A stretch of 64,000 nt of DNA from JANRLF01 sp033762815 (GTDB lineage: Bacteria; Bacteroidota; Bacteroidia; Chitinophagales; CAIOSU01): assembly GCA_033762815.1 (NCBI GenBank), contig JANRLF010000004.1:496001-560000 (forward strand), read 5' to 3'. Positions 53,898 through 62,286 of the stretch are shown here, in pieces. The translations under genes and the position numbers were made by a program. The notes under the pieces are model-generated. The model was not told the origin of the DNA and did no database searches. It saw only the letters and a program-made list of their open reading frames with translations. Each line of letters starts with the position of its first letter. Positions within the stretch are counted from its first letter, which is position 1.

Positions 53898-54970
53898 TAC
53901 TGAATGGAGGATTGTTTTTCAAGGAACTGATGCCAGGTAGCAGTTGCCATTTCGTTGACCATGGCATCCACAAAATAAGCACCTGCTGATGGGTCAAACA
54001 CCTTGTCCAGTTTCGATTCGTGGCGTAAGATAAGCTGGGTATTTCGGGCTATCCGTTCCAAAAATTGTGCTTTGCTTTCATCTGCCTGATAGTTCTGTAT
54101 ATTGATTTCATCCGCTCCGCCTACTATAGCGGCCATGCAACGGGTAGTATTTTTCAGCATAGCCATGTTCGCATCAGTATCATCATTGGCATTTGTGGCA
54201 ACTACGTAGGTTTTGTCAAGTGCACCATACCCATAGGCAAAGAGAATCTTTTGCCACAATTGTCTTAACACTTTCAGGGCAACTATTTCTTTAAAAAAGT
54301 CGGTTTCCAACTTTACATGAAACTGTATCTTATCTGCTGCCTGCTCTATTGAAAAACCATTTTCAGTCAACCAATCGAGATAATCCACCCCTTTGTTCAA
54401 CGCCTCTGAAAGCCCCTCCGCGGTTTTTTCTTGTATCGAAATGCTAAAAAAACTGAATTGCGGGAATGTGGCCAGATAAGGCTTAAGTGCTTGGCAGTTT
54501 TCCCCAACCGTCTCAAAGCTATTTAAAGTGAAAGAACCCTTTACTTGGCTGCCCGATATCCCCCTCTCAAGCAATAATGTTTGAAACTCATCTAATACTT
54601 GAAGGCTAGATGCCTTTAAATGCAGCCTAATATGTTCAACCAAAATGTCGTTTAGCAAGACTTTCAAATCGACATGTTGCCCAAGCTCAAACCCAATGGC
54701 ATCGACACCGCCATTCAATGCCAGCAAGGCTGACTGATTAGCCGTCTTTTCATTTGTCACCACAAAATCTTGCCTAATAACCCAAGGGGCATCCTTTGCG
54801 AAACTATGGCCCCCCTGATACTGACTATAGTATGGCTTTGCGGGTATTCTTTCGGCAAAATTCCAGTCCAGTTTCTCGATAGATTCCCCTTTCAATTCGG
54901 AGGCAACCAGCTTTTCCCATTGCTGGATATCACTGCGCTCAAAATCTTGAAATAGCTTGTTGTCGCTCAT
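53897..54970 (-). CDS. mutA: Methylmalonyl-CoA mutase small subunit
   Basis: 357 residues. QDFERSDIQQWEKLVASELKG, FAERIPAKPYYSQYQGG, the barrel segments and ILRHESKLDKVFDPSAGAYFVDAM match the catalytically inactive small subunit of the heterodimeric mutase that converts methylmalonyl-CoA to succinyl-CoA. It is shorter than typical MutA (about 450-600 residues) because it lacks the C-terminal B12-binding-like domain, a form seen in other Bacteroidota. The large subunit gene (mutB), usually next door, is absent; a glycosyltransferase-like gene follows instead. Confidence 0.88.
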   Translation of the reverse strand: MSDNKLFQDFERSDIQQWEKLVASELKGESIEKLDWNFAERIPAKPYYSQYQGGHSFAKDAPWVIRQDFVVTNEKTANQSALLALNGGVDAIGFELGQHVDLKVLLNDILVEHIRLHLKASSLQVLDEFQTLLLERGISGSQVKGSFTLNSFETVGENCQALKPYLATFPQFSFFSISIQEKTAEGLSEALNKGVDYLDWLTENGFSIEQAADKIQFHVKLETDFFKEIVALKVLRQLWQKILFAYGYGALDKTYVVATNANDDTDANMAMLKNTTRCMAAIVGGADEINIQNYQADESKAQFLERIARNTQLILRHESKLDKVFDPSAGAYFVDAMVNEMATATWHQFLEKQSSIQ

Positions 54971-55033
54971 ATGCTCGCCTAAAATTAATGAAAATAGCGG
55001 TTGTAGGCTATCGGCTGATTAAGGAAGGTTGGT

Positions 55034-55041
55034 TATCTTTG
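55034..55041 (+). promoter_or_regulatory. Candidate -7 promoter element for enoyl-CoA hydratase gene
   Basis: TATCTTTG fits TAnnTTTG, 17 bases before the start at 55059, in the spacer divergent from mutA. No -33 TTG at normal spacing. Confidence 0.45.
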
Positions 55042-55058
55042 GGCATCAACTTTTTGCT

Positions 55059-55838
55059 ATGGAATATCAATACCTGCTGGTAGAAAAACAAGACGGCGTT
55101 CTGCTCATCACCATTAACCGTGAGGACAAAATGAACGCCCTTAACCGTGCATTGCTGCAAGAATTAAAAGCCGCTGTGCAAGAACTGCATAATGACAGCA
55201 GTTTGAAAGGTGCCGTGATTACCGGTAAAGGGGAGAAAGCCTTTGCTGCCGGTGCGGATATTGCTGAGTTTACGGCACTATCGCAAGAAGATGCCCGAAA
55301 AATGGCACAAGAAGGCCATGACATTTTCTTTTCCATTGAGCAATGCCCCAAACCAGTAATTGCTGCTGTGAATGGCTTTGCCTTGGGCGGAGGCTGCGAG
55401 TTAGCTATGGCTTGCCATATCCGCATTGCGGGGGAAACGGCTAAATTTGGCCAACCTGAAGTAAACTTGGGTATCATACCCGGCTATGGTGGCACCCAAC
55501 GCGTGGCGCAATTGGTTGGAAAAGGCAAGGCTTTTGAATTACTGATGACGGGCAAAATGATCAATGCCGCCGAAGCCTACCGTATTGGCTTGGTGAATCA
55601 ATTAGGCCATAATGATAGCTTGGTAGACGATGCCGTAGCTATTATTGAGACTATTGCTACCAAAGCACCAGTAGCCATCGAGAAAGTGATTAAAAGCATC
55701 AATGCCAACTTTCAGGATGGCGTAAACGGCTACCAAATAGAGGTAGAAGAATTTGCGGCATGCACCGCTACTGCCGATTTCAAAGAAGGTGCTACCGCTT
55801 TTTTGGAAAAAAGGAAAGCTAACTTTACTGGGAAGTGA
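55059..55838 (+). CDS. Enoyl-CoA hydratase/crotonase
   Basis: 259 residues from ATG 55059 (MEYQYLLVEKQDGVLLITIN). Oxyanion-hole segments KAFAAGADIAEF and NGFALGGGCELAMAC, and both catalytic glutamates (GGGCELAMAC and FGQPEVNLGIIPGYGGTQR) are present, so it should be an active hydratase acting on crotonyl-CoA-type substrates. It could take the product of the glutaryl-CoA dehydrogenase encoded in this window. Divergent from mutA; followed by a four-helix-bundle pseudogene element. Confidence 0.95.
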   Translation: MEYQYLLVEKQDGVLLITINREDKMNALNRALLQELKAAVQELHNDSSLKGAVITGKGEKAFAAGADIAEFTALSQEDARKMAQEGHDIFFSIEQCPKPVIAAVNGFALGGGCELAMACHIRIAGETAKFGQPEVNLGIIPGYGGTQRVAQLVGKGKAFELLMTGKMINAAEAYRIGLVNQLGHNDSLVDDAVAIIETIATKAPVAIEKVIKSINANFQDGVNGYQIEVEEFAACTATADFKEGATAFLEKRKANFTGK

Positions 55839-55850
55839 TTTTTACCAATA

Positions 55851-55866
55851 CATTGCTTTATTGTTA
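55851..55866. repeat. Left inverted repeat of four-helix-bundle element 2
   Basis: CATTGCTTTATTGTTA pairs with 56308-56323 at 15 of 16 positions. It is followed by further ATTGC words (AATTGCTCAATTGCTAGC), so the arm again consists of similar short words. Confidence 0.75.
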
Positions 55867-55891
55867 TAATTGCTCAATTGCTAGCTAATTT

Positions 55892-56271
55892 ATGGAGGAG
55901 AAAAAATACCTTCGGTTAAATGACATTGAAGCATATAAAACCGCCTTCCATTTAAGCAATTATGTGTGGCAGCTAATTGTAGCATGGGAGCATTTCCAAA
56001 GGACACCATTGGGAAACAACTTGCAAGAGCAGTCGATTCCATATCAGCTAATATCGCTGAAGGATTTGGAAGATACCATAAAAAAGACAAAGTCAAATTT
56101 TACAGATACAGTATTGGATCAGTAATGGAAGTTTTAGATTGGAATGAAAAATCGAAGTTAAGAGGCTTACTCTCCCAAAATGAATATGAATACATTTTCC
56201 AAGAATTAACAAAATTGCCAAAAGCGATTAATTCATTGATAAAATTCACAAATGAAAAACTGAAAGTTTGA
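55892..56271 (+). pseudogene. Frameshifted four helix bundle protein gene
   Basis: Frame 1 (from 55892) reads MEEKKYLRLNDIEAYKTAFHLSNYVWQLIVAWEHF and then loses similarity; the continuation FPKDTIGKQLARAVDSIS, ANIAEGFGRYHKKDKVKFYR, YSIGSVMEVLDWNEKSK up to NEKLKV is in another frame. The two parts join if one T is missing in the TTT before CCAAAG at about 55993-55995. The rebuilt product (about 126 residues) is a typical 23S rRNA intervening-sequence-family protein with the canonical SxxANIAEG motif, better conserved than element 1. It is not in an rRNA gene but between enoyl-CoA hydratase and fumC. Confidence 0.85.
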
Positions 56272-56307
56272 CTAAACTCGATTTGGCAAATTCAATAACT
56301 ACAAAAT

Positions 56308-56323
56308 TAACAATCAAGCAATG
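56308..56323. repeat. Right inverted repeat of four-helix-bundle element 2, ending in the fumC start codon
   Basis: TAACAATCAAGCAATG is complementary to 55851-55866 except for one base. Its last three bases are the ATG of fumC (56321-56323), so the element supplies the fumC leader and touches its start codon. Confidence 0.75.
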
Positions 56324-57742
56324 CAACAGTTAAGCAATCCGACCATTGACACCCGTAAAGAAAAAGATAGCCTGGGATATGTAGACGTTCCGGCGGATAA
56401 ATACTGGGCGGCACAAACCCAACGCTCTATCGAGAACTTCAAAATTGGCGGCCAACGCATGCCCATAGAAATTATTAGGGCTTTTGCCACCCTGAAAAAA
56501 GCAGCGGCATTGACCAACTTTGATTTAGGGGTGCTTAGCAAAGAAAAATGCGACTTGATTACCGCCGTGTGCGATGAAATCAATGCTGGTAAATTGGATG
56601 ACCAATTCCCTTTAGTGGTATGGCAAACCGGTTCGGGTACACAAAGCAATATGAACGTGAACGAGGTGGTGGCCAACCGTGCGCACGTAATGAATGGCGG
56701 TACGCTGCTGGACGAGAAGAAAATCATCCACCCGAATGATGATGTGAACATGTCGCAGTCATCTAACGATACTTTCCCTACCGCTATGCACATTGCGGCT
56801 TATAAGATGCTGGTTGAATTGACCATTCCAGGGATTGAAACCTTGCGCGATACTTTGAAGCAGAAGTCGCAGGAGTACATGCAAATCGTAAAGATTGGCC
56901 GTACACACTTCATGGATGCAACACCGCTTACCTTGGGCCAAGAGTTCTCAGGCTATGTATCGCAACTAGACCATGCCATCCGTGCCATCAAAAATAGCCT
57001 AGCCCATTTGTCGGAACTGGCTTTGGGCGGTACTGCTGTGGGTACCGGCATCAATACCCCTAAAGGCTATGCTGAAAAGGTGGCGGCTAAAATTGCCGAG
57101 CTTTCCGGATTACCTTTCGTGACGGCAGAAAACAAGTTTGAAGCTTTGGCAGGCAATGATGCCATTGTAGAAGCCCATGGTGCATTGAAAACGGCAGCGG
57201 TAAGCTTGATGAAAATTGCCAATGACATACGCATGCTCTCTTCAGGCCCCAGGAGCGGAATTGGTGAGATTATCATCCCATCCAATGAACCGGGGTCATC
57301 TATCATGCCCGGTAAGGTAAATCCTACCCAACCTGAAGCATTGACCATGGTTTGTGCCCAAGTGATGGGCAATGATGTGGCCATCAACATAGGCGGCGCT
57401 ACTGGTCATTTTGAACTGAATGTGTTCAAGCCCATGATGATTACCAACTTCCTGCATTCTGCACGCCTTATTGGTGATGCCTGCTATTCGTTCAATGAAC
57501 ATTGTGCGGTGGGCATAGAGCCTAATATTGAGGCTATTAGGCGCAACGTGAACAACTCATTGATGCTGGTTACCTCACTCAATACCCATATTGGCTATGA
57601 CAATGCGGCAAAGATTGCCAAAAAGGCCTACGCTGATAATACCAGCCTGAAAGAAGCCGCTTTAGAACTAGGTTTGCTCACGGCTGAGCAATTCGACCAG
57701 TGGGTGAGACCCGAAGATATGGTTGGCTTAACGCAGAATTAA
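56321..57742 (+). CDS. fumC: Fumarate hydratase class II
   Basis: 473 residues. It interconverts fumarate and malate. Conserved blocks: WQTGSGTQSNMNVNEVVANRA, HPNDDVNMSQSSNDTFPTAMHIAA, the A-site GRTHFMDATPLTLGQEF, and the signature loop GSSIMPGKVNPTQPEAL with the catalytic Ser. The start at 56321 gives a usual class II N-terminus (KEKDSLGYVDVPADKYWAAQT). The start codon coincides with the end of an inverted repeat. Confidence 0.97.
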   Translation: MQQLSNPTIDTRKEKDSLGYVDVPADKYWAAQTQRSIENFKIGGQRMPIEIIRAFATLKKAAALTNFDLGVLSKEKCDLITAVCDEINAGKLDDQFPLVVWQTGSGTQSNMNVNEVVANRAHVMNGGTLLDEKKIIHPNDDVNMSQSSNDTFPTAMHIAAYKMLVELTIPGIETLRDTLKQKSQEYMQIVKIGRTHFMDATPLTLGQEFSGYVSQLDHAIRAIKNSLAHLSELALGGTAVGTGINTPKGYAEKVAAKIAELSGLPFVTAENKFEALAGNDAIVEAHGALKTAAVSLMKIANDIRMLSSGPRSGIGEIIIPSNEPGSSIMPGKVNPTQPEALTMVCAQVMGNDVAINIGGATGHFELNVFKPMMITNFLHSARLIGDACYSFNEHCAVGIEPNIEAIRRNVNNSLMLVTSLNTHIGYDNAAKIAKKAYADNTSLKEAALELGLLTAEQFDQWVRPEDMVGLTQN

Positions 57743-57789
57743 GATTATTATTACTATATTGCGCCCTTAAACTTAAAAGAAGAAACGCC

Positions 57790-60108
57790 ATGAAGAAATT
57801 GTTACTGAGCTTTTTTGCTTTGTTATTGTTACAAACAAGTTACGCCGGCTTAGGTTGTACCCCTCCAACAGCTACAGGTAGCCCTAATGTAACGCCACCT
57901 ACTGAAAACCTGCCATGTGTGGTGCAAGGCGATCCCTATTCGGCCACTATCAATATTGAGAATTTCTCTTCCTTCTCCTTGTCTTTAGGTTCCGGTACGG
58001 TTGATTCATTAAGGATTGATAGCTTGACCAACTTGCCTTGTGGCATTGATTACGTGGTAAGCCCTGACCCTACTTTAAACAGTGGCCAAACAGGCTGCAT
58101 TCTGTTATATGGTACCAGCTATGAAAGGCCTGGCCAGTACAGGACTGGTATTTACTTGACCGTATTTTACCAAGTTACCGTTTTCGGGAACACCACCCGC
58201 GATTCATTGAGCGGCAGGGCCGATTCATTGGTTGCTACCTTGCAACAATTGACCGGTCAAAATTTCGGTATCGATTTTAACTATTGGTTGCGTGTACGCA
58301 CTGCCTTGGCAGCTTGCCCACCAATAGATACCACTGGTGCTACTGATTCCATTGCTTCCATTATCTGTGCACCCGGAGCATTTCTAGTGGATATTACCGG
58401 CAACACCGATACCTGCGCAGGTGCTAGCGTAACTGTTACCGCCAGCGTTATTGGCTCGCCCGTGCAGCCGCTTACTTACGAATGGTCGAACGGTGCTACT
58501 ACCGCAAGCACTACCATTACAGCACCGGGAATTATAGTTTGTACGGTGACCGATGGTTCATCCGTTTCCGATGTTGATTCTTTCACCGTGGGCGTAATAG
58601 CGGGCCCGTTAGCAGCTTTATCTACTACTGTAAATGGTGCGGTAGTTAGTATTAGCAACAACTCCACAGGCAATACCACTTCCTCCACCATTTATATACC
58701 TGGGGTAGATACCTTGCCCGGCAACACCCCTTCCTATTCTTTTGCAACGGCAGGCACTTACGATATTATTTTGGAAGCTTCCAATGCTTGCGGTAGCGAC
58801 AGGGATACTTCCACCGTTACCATCAGCTCATTGATAGGTTGCAGCCCTCGCCCAGCTACTGGTACGCCAGGCATTACCCCTACTGCTGCCAATATTCCTT
58901 GTGCCAATATCGGCCAGTACTACGATACTACTATCTATATCGAAAACTTTGATACCTATTCTACCACCATTCAAGGTTTCCCTATCACTATTACTATCGA
59001 CTCTTTGCGTATCGATAGCATTACCAATATCCCTTGTGGCCTCAACTATGCACTTACCCCTGCAGATGGCACACTGGATGGTGGCGCAACCGGCTGTATC
59101 AATTTATACGGTACTACCTTGGATAATCCAGGCCAGTACCAAGCAGGTATTTACATTCATATTTGGGTCACCGCTCCAGTAATTGGCTCGTTGGATTTCC
59201 AAGGCCGTGCTGATTCTTTGTTGGCCGTACTTGCCGCACAAGGTATCAACTTGCCTATCGACTTCCGTTACTGGGTAAGGGTGAAACAACCCGCCTCCAA
59301 CTGCCCTGCCATCGACCAATCAGGCGCATCTAACTTAACTGCTTCAGCTTTCTGCGTACCAGGTGTATTCGATGTGAATATTAGTGGCAATAGCCAAACC
59401 TGCATAGGCGCTACTACCACGCTTACCGCCAGCATCCAAGGCTTGCCTTTGGGCGGTGCTCCTTTCCCACAAGTATTATGGTCAACTGGTGCTAGTACCA
59501 ACAGTATCACCGTTACTGCCCCTGATACAGTTTGGGTATCGGTAACCGACTCCGTTGGTACTGTGGAAAGGGATACCTTCATCGTTGAAGGCTTGTTGGC
59601 TCCTGAGGCTTCTATCGATGTAGATACCAATGGCGCACAAGTGACCCTTACCAATACCTCCACCAATAACCCCAATGCCAACGCAACCATTTACCAAATT
59701 CCTGGAGTGGATACACTGATAGGTGGCAATATTGCATCCGTTACTTTCACCGCCAATGGCACTTACACCATCACTATGATTACCAGCAATAGCTGCGGTA
59801 GCGATACGGTAAACACCGATGTGACTATTACGGGGGTATCGGTTCCTGAAATCAATAAGATTGACGCAAGGGTGGCCGTATATCCTAATCCCAACAATGG
59901 CTTGATGACCTTGATGATTAACGCTGCGGTGAATACGGAGAATTACACCGTAAAAGTGTACAGCATGCAAGGCCAAGAAGTGTACAAAGCCAATTTCAAC
60001 GGCAATGTGACGGCTACTATTGACTTGGGCACCGCTGCAGCAGGCGTGTACTTCATGCACATTAATTCTGAAAACGTTTCTACTATCAAGAAGCTGGTGA
60101 TTAAATAA
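57790..60108 (+). CDS. T9SS cargo protein with two homologous halves and PKD-like domains
   Basis: 772 residues from ATG 57790 (MKKLLLSFFALLLLQTSYAG); the longer frame overlaps fumC. Two homologous units start at about residues 22 and 355 (GCTPPTATGSPNVTPPTENL against GCSPRPATGTPGITPTAANI); each contains SLRIDSxTNxPCG, TGCIxLYGT and a PKD-like Ig fold (YEWSNGATTASTTITAPG; VLWSTGASTNSITVTAPD). Paired cysteines are conserved between the halves. It ends with a type A T9SS sorting domain (VAVYPNPNNGLMTLMINAAV, AAGVYFMHINSENVSTIKKLVIK). Probably a surface-attached adhesion or matrix protein. A terminator follows. Confidence 0.88.
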   Translation: MKKLLLSFFALLLLQTSYAGLGCTPPTATGSPNVTPPTENLPCVVQGDPYSATINIENFSSFSLSLGSGTVDSLRIDSLTNLPCGIDYVVSPDPTLNSGQTGCILLYGTSYERPGQYRTGIYLTVFYQVTVFGNTTRDSLSGRADSLVATLQQLTGQNFGIDFNYWLRVRTALAACPPIDTTGATDSIASIICAPGAFLVDITGNTDTCAGASVTVTASVIGSPVQPLTYEWSNGATTASTTITAPGIIVCTVTDGSSVSDVDSFTVGVIAGPLAALSTTVNGAVVSISNNSTGNTTSSTIYIPGVDTLPGNTPSYSFATAGTYDIILEASNACGSDRDTSTVTISSLIGCSPRPATGTPGITPTAANIPCANIGQYYDTTIYIENFDTYSTTIQGFPITITIDSLRIDSITNIPCGLNYALTPADGTLDGGATGCINLYGTTLDNPGQYQAGIYIHIWVTAPVIGSLDFQGRADSLLAVLAAQGINLPIDFRYWVRVKQPASNCPAIDQSGASNLTASAFCVPGVFDVNISGNSQTCIGATTTLTASIQGLPLGGAPFPQVLWSTGASTNSITVTAPDTVWVSVTDSVGTVERDTFIVEGLLAPEASIDVDTNGAQVTLTNTSTNNPNANATIYQIPGVDTLIGGNIASVTFTANGTYTITMITSNSCGSDTVNTDVTITGVSVPEINKIDARVAVYPNPNNGLMTLMINAAVNTENYTVKVYSMQGQEVYKANFNGNVTATIDLGTAAAGVYFMHINSENVSTIKKLVIK

Positions 60109-60132
60109 TCCCTCTGGTTCTTACCAATAACG

Positions 60133-60168
60133 AAGGGGCTGCCATTGGCGGCCCCTTTTGTTTTTGGA
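60133..60168 (+). terminator. Rho-independent terminator (copy 1 of an identical 36-bp pair)
   Basis: AAGGGGCTGCC, ATT loop, GGCGGCCCCTT, then TTGTTTTTGG. It ends the T9SS cargo gene. All 36 bases recur without change at 60874-60909. Confidence 0.85.
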
Positions 60169-60308
60169 GGATGGGGCGGCGGTTATGATGCGTGTTTATC
60201 TTTGGGCTGGTAAGGGGCCACATCCTGCATGGTGCTTTTCGCTTGTTCCGTGCGTAAGTTTACGGAAAATGGGTGCAGGGGGAAATGGGGTAGGCAGTCT
60301 AGCCGCGA

Positions 60309-60458
60309 TTATTTCTTCGTTTTTTGCTTGGGCTTCTTGGCTTTCAACAAGTTTTCAATTTCCTGCTGCGGCACTATGGGGGCTTTGGAAATATCTATTT
60401 CCTCGTGCTCGGGCATTTCCTTTACAAAAGCCAATGGATATTTTTTATTGGTCTTCAT
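60309..60458 (-). CDS. Small basic protein, putative antitoxin partner of BrnT
   Basis: 49 residues: MKTNKKYPLAFVKEMPEHEE then IDISKAPIVPQQEIENLLKA and KKPKQKTKK. Too short for most ORF finders. The ATG overlaps the 3' end of the BrnT-like gene by 14 bases in another frame, the position where brnA antitoxin genes start. It has a basic tail and one probable helix but no obvious ribbon-helix-helix domain, so if it is an antitoxin it is a reduced or novel type. Assigned by position. Confidence 0.6.
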   Translation of the reverse strand: MKTNKKYPLAFVKEMPEHEEIDISKAPIVPQQEIENLLKAKKPKQKTKK

Positions 60459-60717
60459 AGGTCTGTCTATTTTGCTTGCTTGCCGGCCTGCAACTGATAA
60501 TCCTGTACTTGCTGCCCCTTACCGTAAAAGCGGTATACAAAACCCTATCAAATTTGCTCTTACCTATACAAATATAACGGGTTTCGTTTTCACTATGTTT
60601 CAAATCCAGCACAATAATTTTTCGTGAATCATCGAATACGCTTTCGGCTTCCTCATTGGTAATACCATGCTTCAGCAAATTTTTTTGCAAGTTTCCTCTA
60701 TCCCATTGAAACTTCAT
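60445..60717 (-). CDS. brnT: BrnT-family toxin
   Basis: 90 residues. MKFQWDRGNLQKNLLKHGIT, EEAESVFDDSRKIIVLDLKH, TRYICIGKSKFDRVLYTAFT and RIISCRPASKQNRQTYE match BrnT, a RelE-like ribonuclease toxin of type II toxin-antitoxin systems, including the conserved KHGI, the F-D-D segment and the IRIIS-RxA end. The full length suggests an intact gene. Its 3' end overlaps a 49-codon frame that may encode the antitoxin. The locus lies between two identical terminators. The 60718-60873 stretch upstream holds no gene I can support. Confidence 0.85.
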   Translation of the reverse strand: MKFQWDRGNLQKNLLKHGITNEEAESVFDDSRKIIVLDLKHSENETRYICIGKSKFDRVLYTAFTVRGSKYRIISCRPASKQNRQTYEDQ

Positions 60718-60873
60718 AGATATTATTCTTGCATTCTAAGTTAAGTGTTTACCTGCAAAAGGAAGGCTAAACCTTAAGGAAAAAACCCTTAAGCCAACAT
60801 GGTGTGTAGAGGCGAAGCCTTTTCTCTCTTGTGTTGCAGGAAGCATAGCTTTCGCAGAGTGGGTAGAAAGACT

Positions 60874-60909
60874 AAGGGGCTGCCATTGGCGGCCCCTTTT
60901 GTTTTTGGA
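60874..60909 (+). terminator. Orphan terminator (copy 2 of an identical 36-bp pair)
   Basis: Exactly the same 36 bases as 60133-60168. The T-run is on the plus strand, yet no plus-strand gene lies upstream of it; the flanking genes are both on the minus strand. It probably arose by duplication together with the toxin locus. Confidence 0.75.
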
Positions 60910-61001
60910 TGGTTGCAAACGCTAAGGTAGCTCCCTAAAGGGAGTGGAGTGCTTTGCCTCACCGTTCACCTGAAAACATGGCTTTCAGTACTAGCGCAGC
61001 A

Positions 61002-61628
61002 CTAAAAGCAGAATATCAGGTTGCCTCCTATCTGGCCCGTTTGGAAGGTTGCCTCGCCAATGCCATCGATGGTGCCTCGACGAGAAGAAAACTCAAACTC
61101 CGTCTCCAGGCTTAGGGATACCTTCTTGATGGGGATGGCCCAGCCCAGACTGCCAGATAGGGTGCTGCCTATGCCGTACTGATGCTTGAACTCCTTACGG
61201 GCCTCGCCATCGCGCTTGCTGGTAAACTGCCCGAAGCCTGCCCCTGCCCTGATGTACAGCCCCTTATTGAACTGGCCGTAAAGCGGGAAGTATTTGGCGG
61301 AAATGCCCAGGTTGTAGAAATTGAAAATGTAGCTGTCGCCCAAATCGCCTTTTACGGAAGCCCCGAAGGTGCCTTTTATGCGGCCGCCTATACCGGCACC
61401 CTTCCACTTCACAGGCGCGAAGTAGAAGGCCATGGTAAGGTTGCTGCCAGTGCCGGGGTCAAACCCGCCGCCTAAGGCAGATACTAGGTTGTTGCGGGTG
61501 TCAGCGAAGAACAAGGTCTGCCCGAAGCCGAGGCCCACCTCGCCGAAAAGGCGGGCCTTTAAGGGTTGTTGGGCCAATAGGGCAGTAGGAATCATCAAAA
61601 GGGCAAGGGCAAGAAATCGTAGTTTCAT
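61002..61628 (-). CDS. Outer-membrane beta-barrel protein
   Basis: 208 residues from ATG 61628 (MKLRFLALALLMIPTALLAQ, signal peptide); the longer frame upstream is not hydrophobic and was rejected. The mature part is Gly/aromatic-rich beta structure (FGEVGLGFGQTLFFADTRNN, KGLYIRAGAGFGQF, TLSGSLGWAIPIKKVSLSLETEFEF) ending in GGNLIFCF, a typical C-terminal Phe barrel end. Codon usage is GC-rich compared with most of the window and shared with the next gene upstream, a Crp-type regulator. Function unknown. Confidence 0.82.
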   Translation of the reverse strand: MKLRFLALALLMIPTALLAQQPLKARLFGEVGLGFGQTLFFADTRNNLVSALGGGFDPGTGSNLTMAFYFAPVKWKGAGIGGRIKGTFGASVKGDLGDSYIFNFYNLGISAKYFPLYGQFNKGLYIRAGAGFGQFTSKRDGEARKEFKHQYGIGSTLSGSLGWAIPIKKVSLSLETEFEFSSRRGTIDGIGEATFQTGQIGGNLIFCF

Positions 61629-61692
61629 GGTCGTTATGTTTTTTGTACCATGCAAAGGTCTTGCTGCCGCAACAAACCTCCCTTGACCTAAG

Positions 61693-62286
61693 TTAAGATT
61701 TCTGGGGCCGCCGCGCCTCAAGCAATCGCTTCCTGATCCGGCTCAGGCTCTCAGGCTTAACGGACAGGTAGGAGGCGATGTGCTTAAGCGGCACCCGCTC
61801 GAACAGTAAGGGTCGCTCGGCCATCAGTTGTTGGTAACGCTCTTCAGGCGAAGCCAGGGTGAGCAGCTTGGTCTTCGACCGCAGCCCCAAGAAGGCCCTT
61901 TCGGCCATCAGCCGGCCAAAACGCTCGAAACGAGGATGCTCTACATACATGCGCTCCCACTGCTCCCTGCTTACGGTAAGCACCTCGGTAGTTTCTAAGG
62001 CCTGTATGTTCTGTAATGAAGGCTGCCGGCTCAGAAAGCTCTCATAATCGCTGTACCAACTGTTCTCGAAGAAGAACTGGCCCGTACGCTCCTCCCCATC
62101 CACCAGGTAGTAGTAACGCAGACAGCCCGAGCTGATGAAAGCAGAGAAGCTGCACACCTCGCCCTCGCGCAACAGGTGCTCCTTCCGCTTCAGCCTTACC
62201 CTGCGCACTGCCGCTTGCAAGGCCTCGCGCTCTGCGGGCGCAAGGCCTATCATCTTATCTACCGCCGCTATCAGGGTCTCCGCCAT
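61693..62286 (-). CDS. Crp/Fnr-family transcriptional regulator
   Basis: 197 residues. Cyclic-nucleotide-binding-like domain about 10-120 (RKEHLLREGEVCSFSAFISSG, GQFFFENSWYSDYESFLSR) and a C-terminal helix-turn-helix (KHIASYLSVKPESLSRIRKRLLEARR). The canonical cAMP residues (GE..RxA) are not evident, so the ligand is unknown; this matches the many small Bacteroidota Crp-like regulators. It is divergent from nothing and lies 64 bases upstream of the outer-membrane protein gene, which it may control. GC content is high (38 of 60 bases at 61861-61920). Confidence 0.9.
   Translation of the reverse strand: MAETLIAAVDKMIGLAPAEREALQAAVRRVRLKRKEHLLREGEVCSFSAFISSGCLRYYYLVDGEERTGQFFFENSWYSDYESFLSRQPSLQNIQALETTEVLTVSREQWERMYVEHPRFERFGRLMAERAFLGLRSKTKLLTLASPEERYQQLMAERPLLFERVPLKHIASYLSVKPESLSRIRKRLLEARRPQKS

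Noticed and set aside
55980..56000. Programmed frameshift in the second four-helix-bundle gene
   Set aside because: The join site TTCCAAAG lacks a standard slippery heptamer and downstream structure; loss of one T is the simpler explanation.
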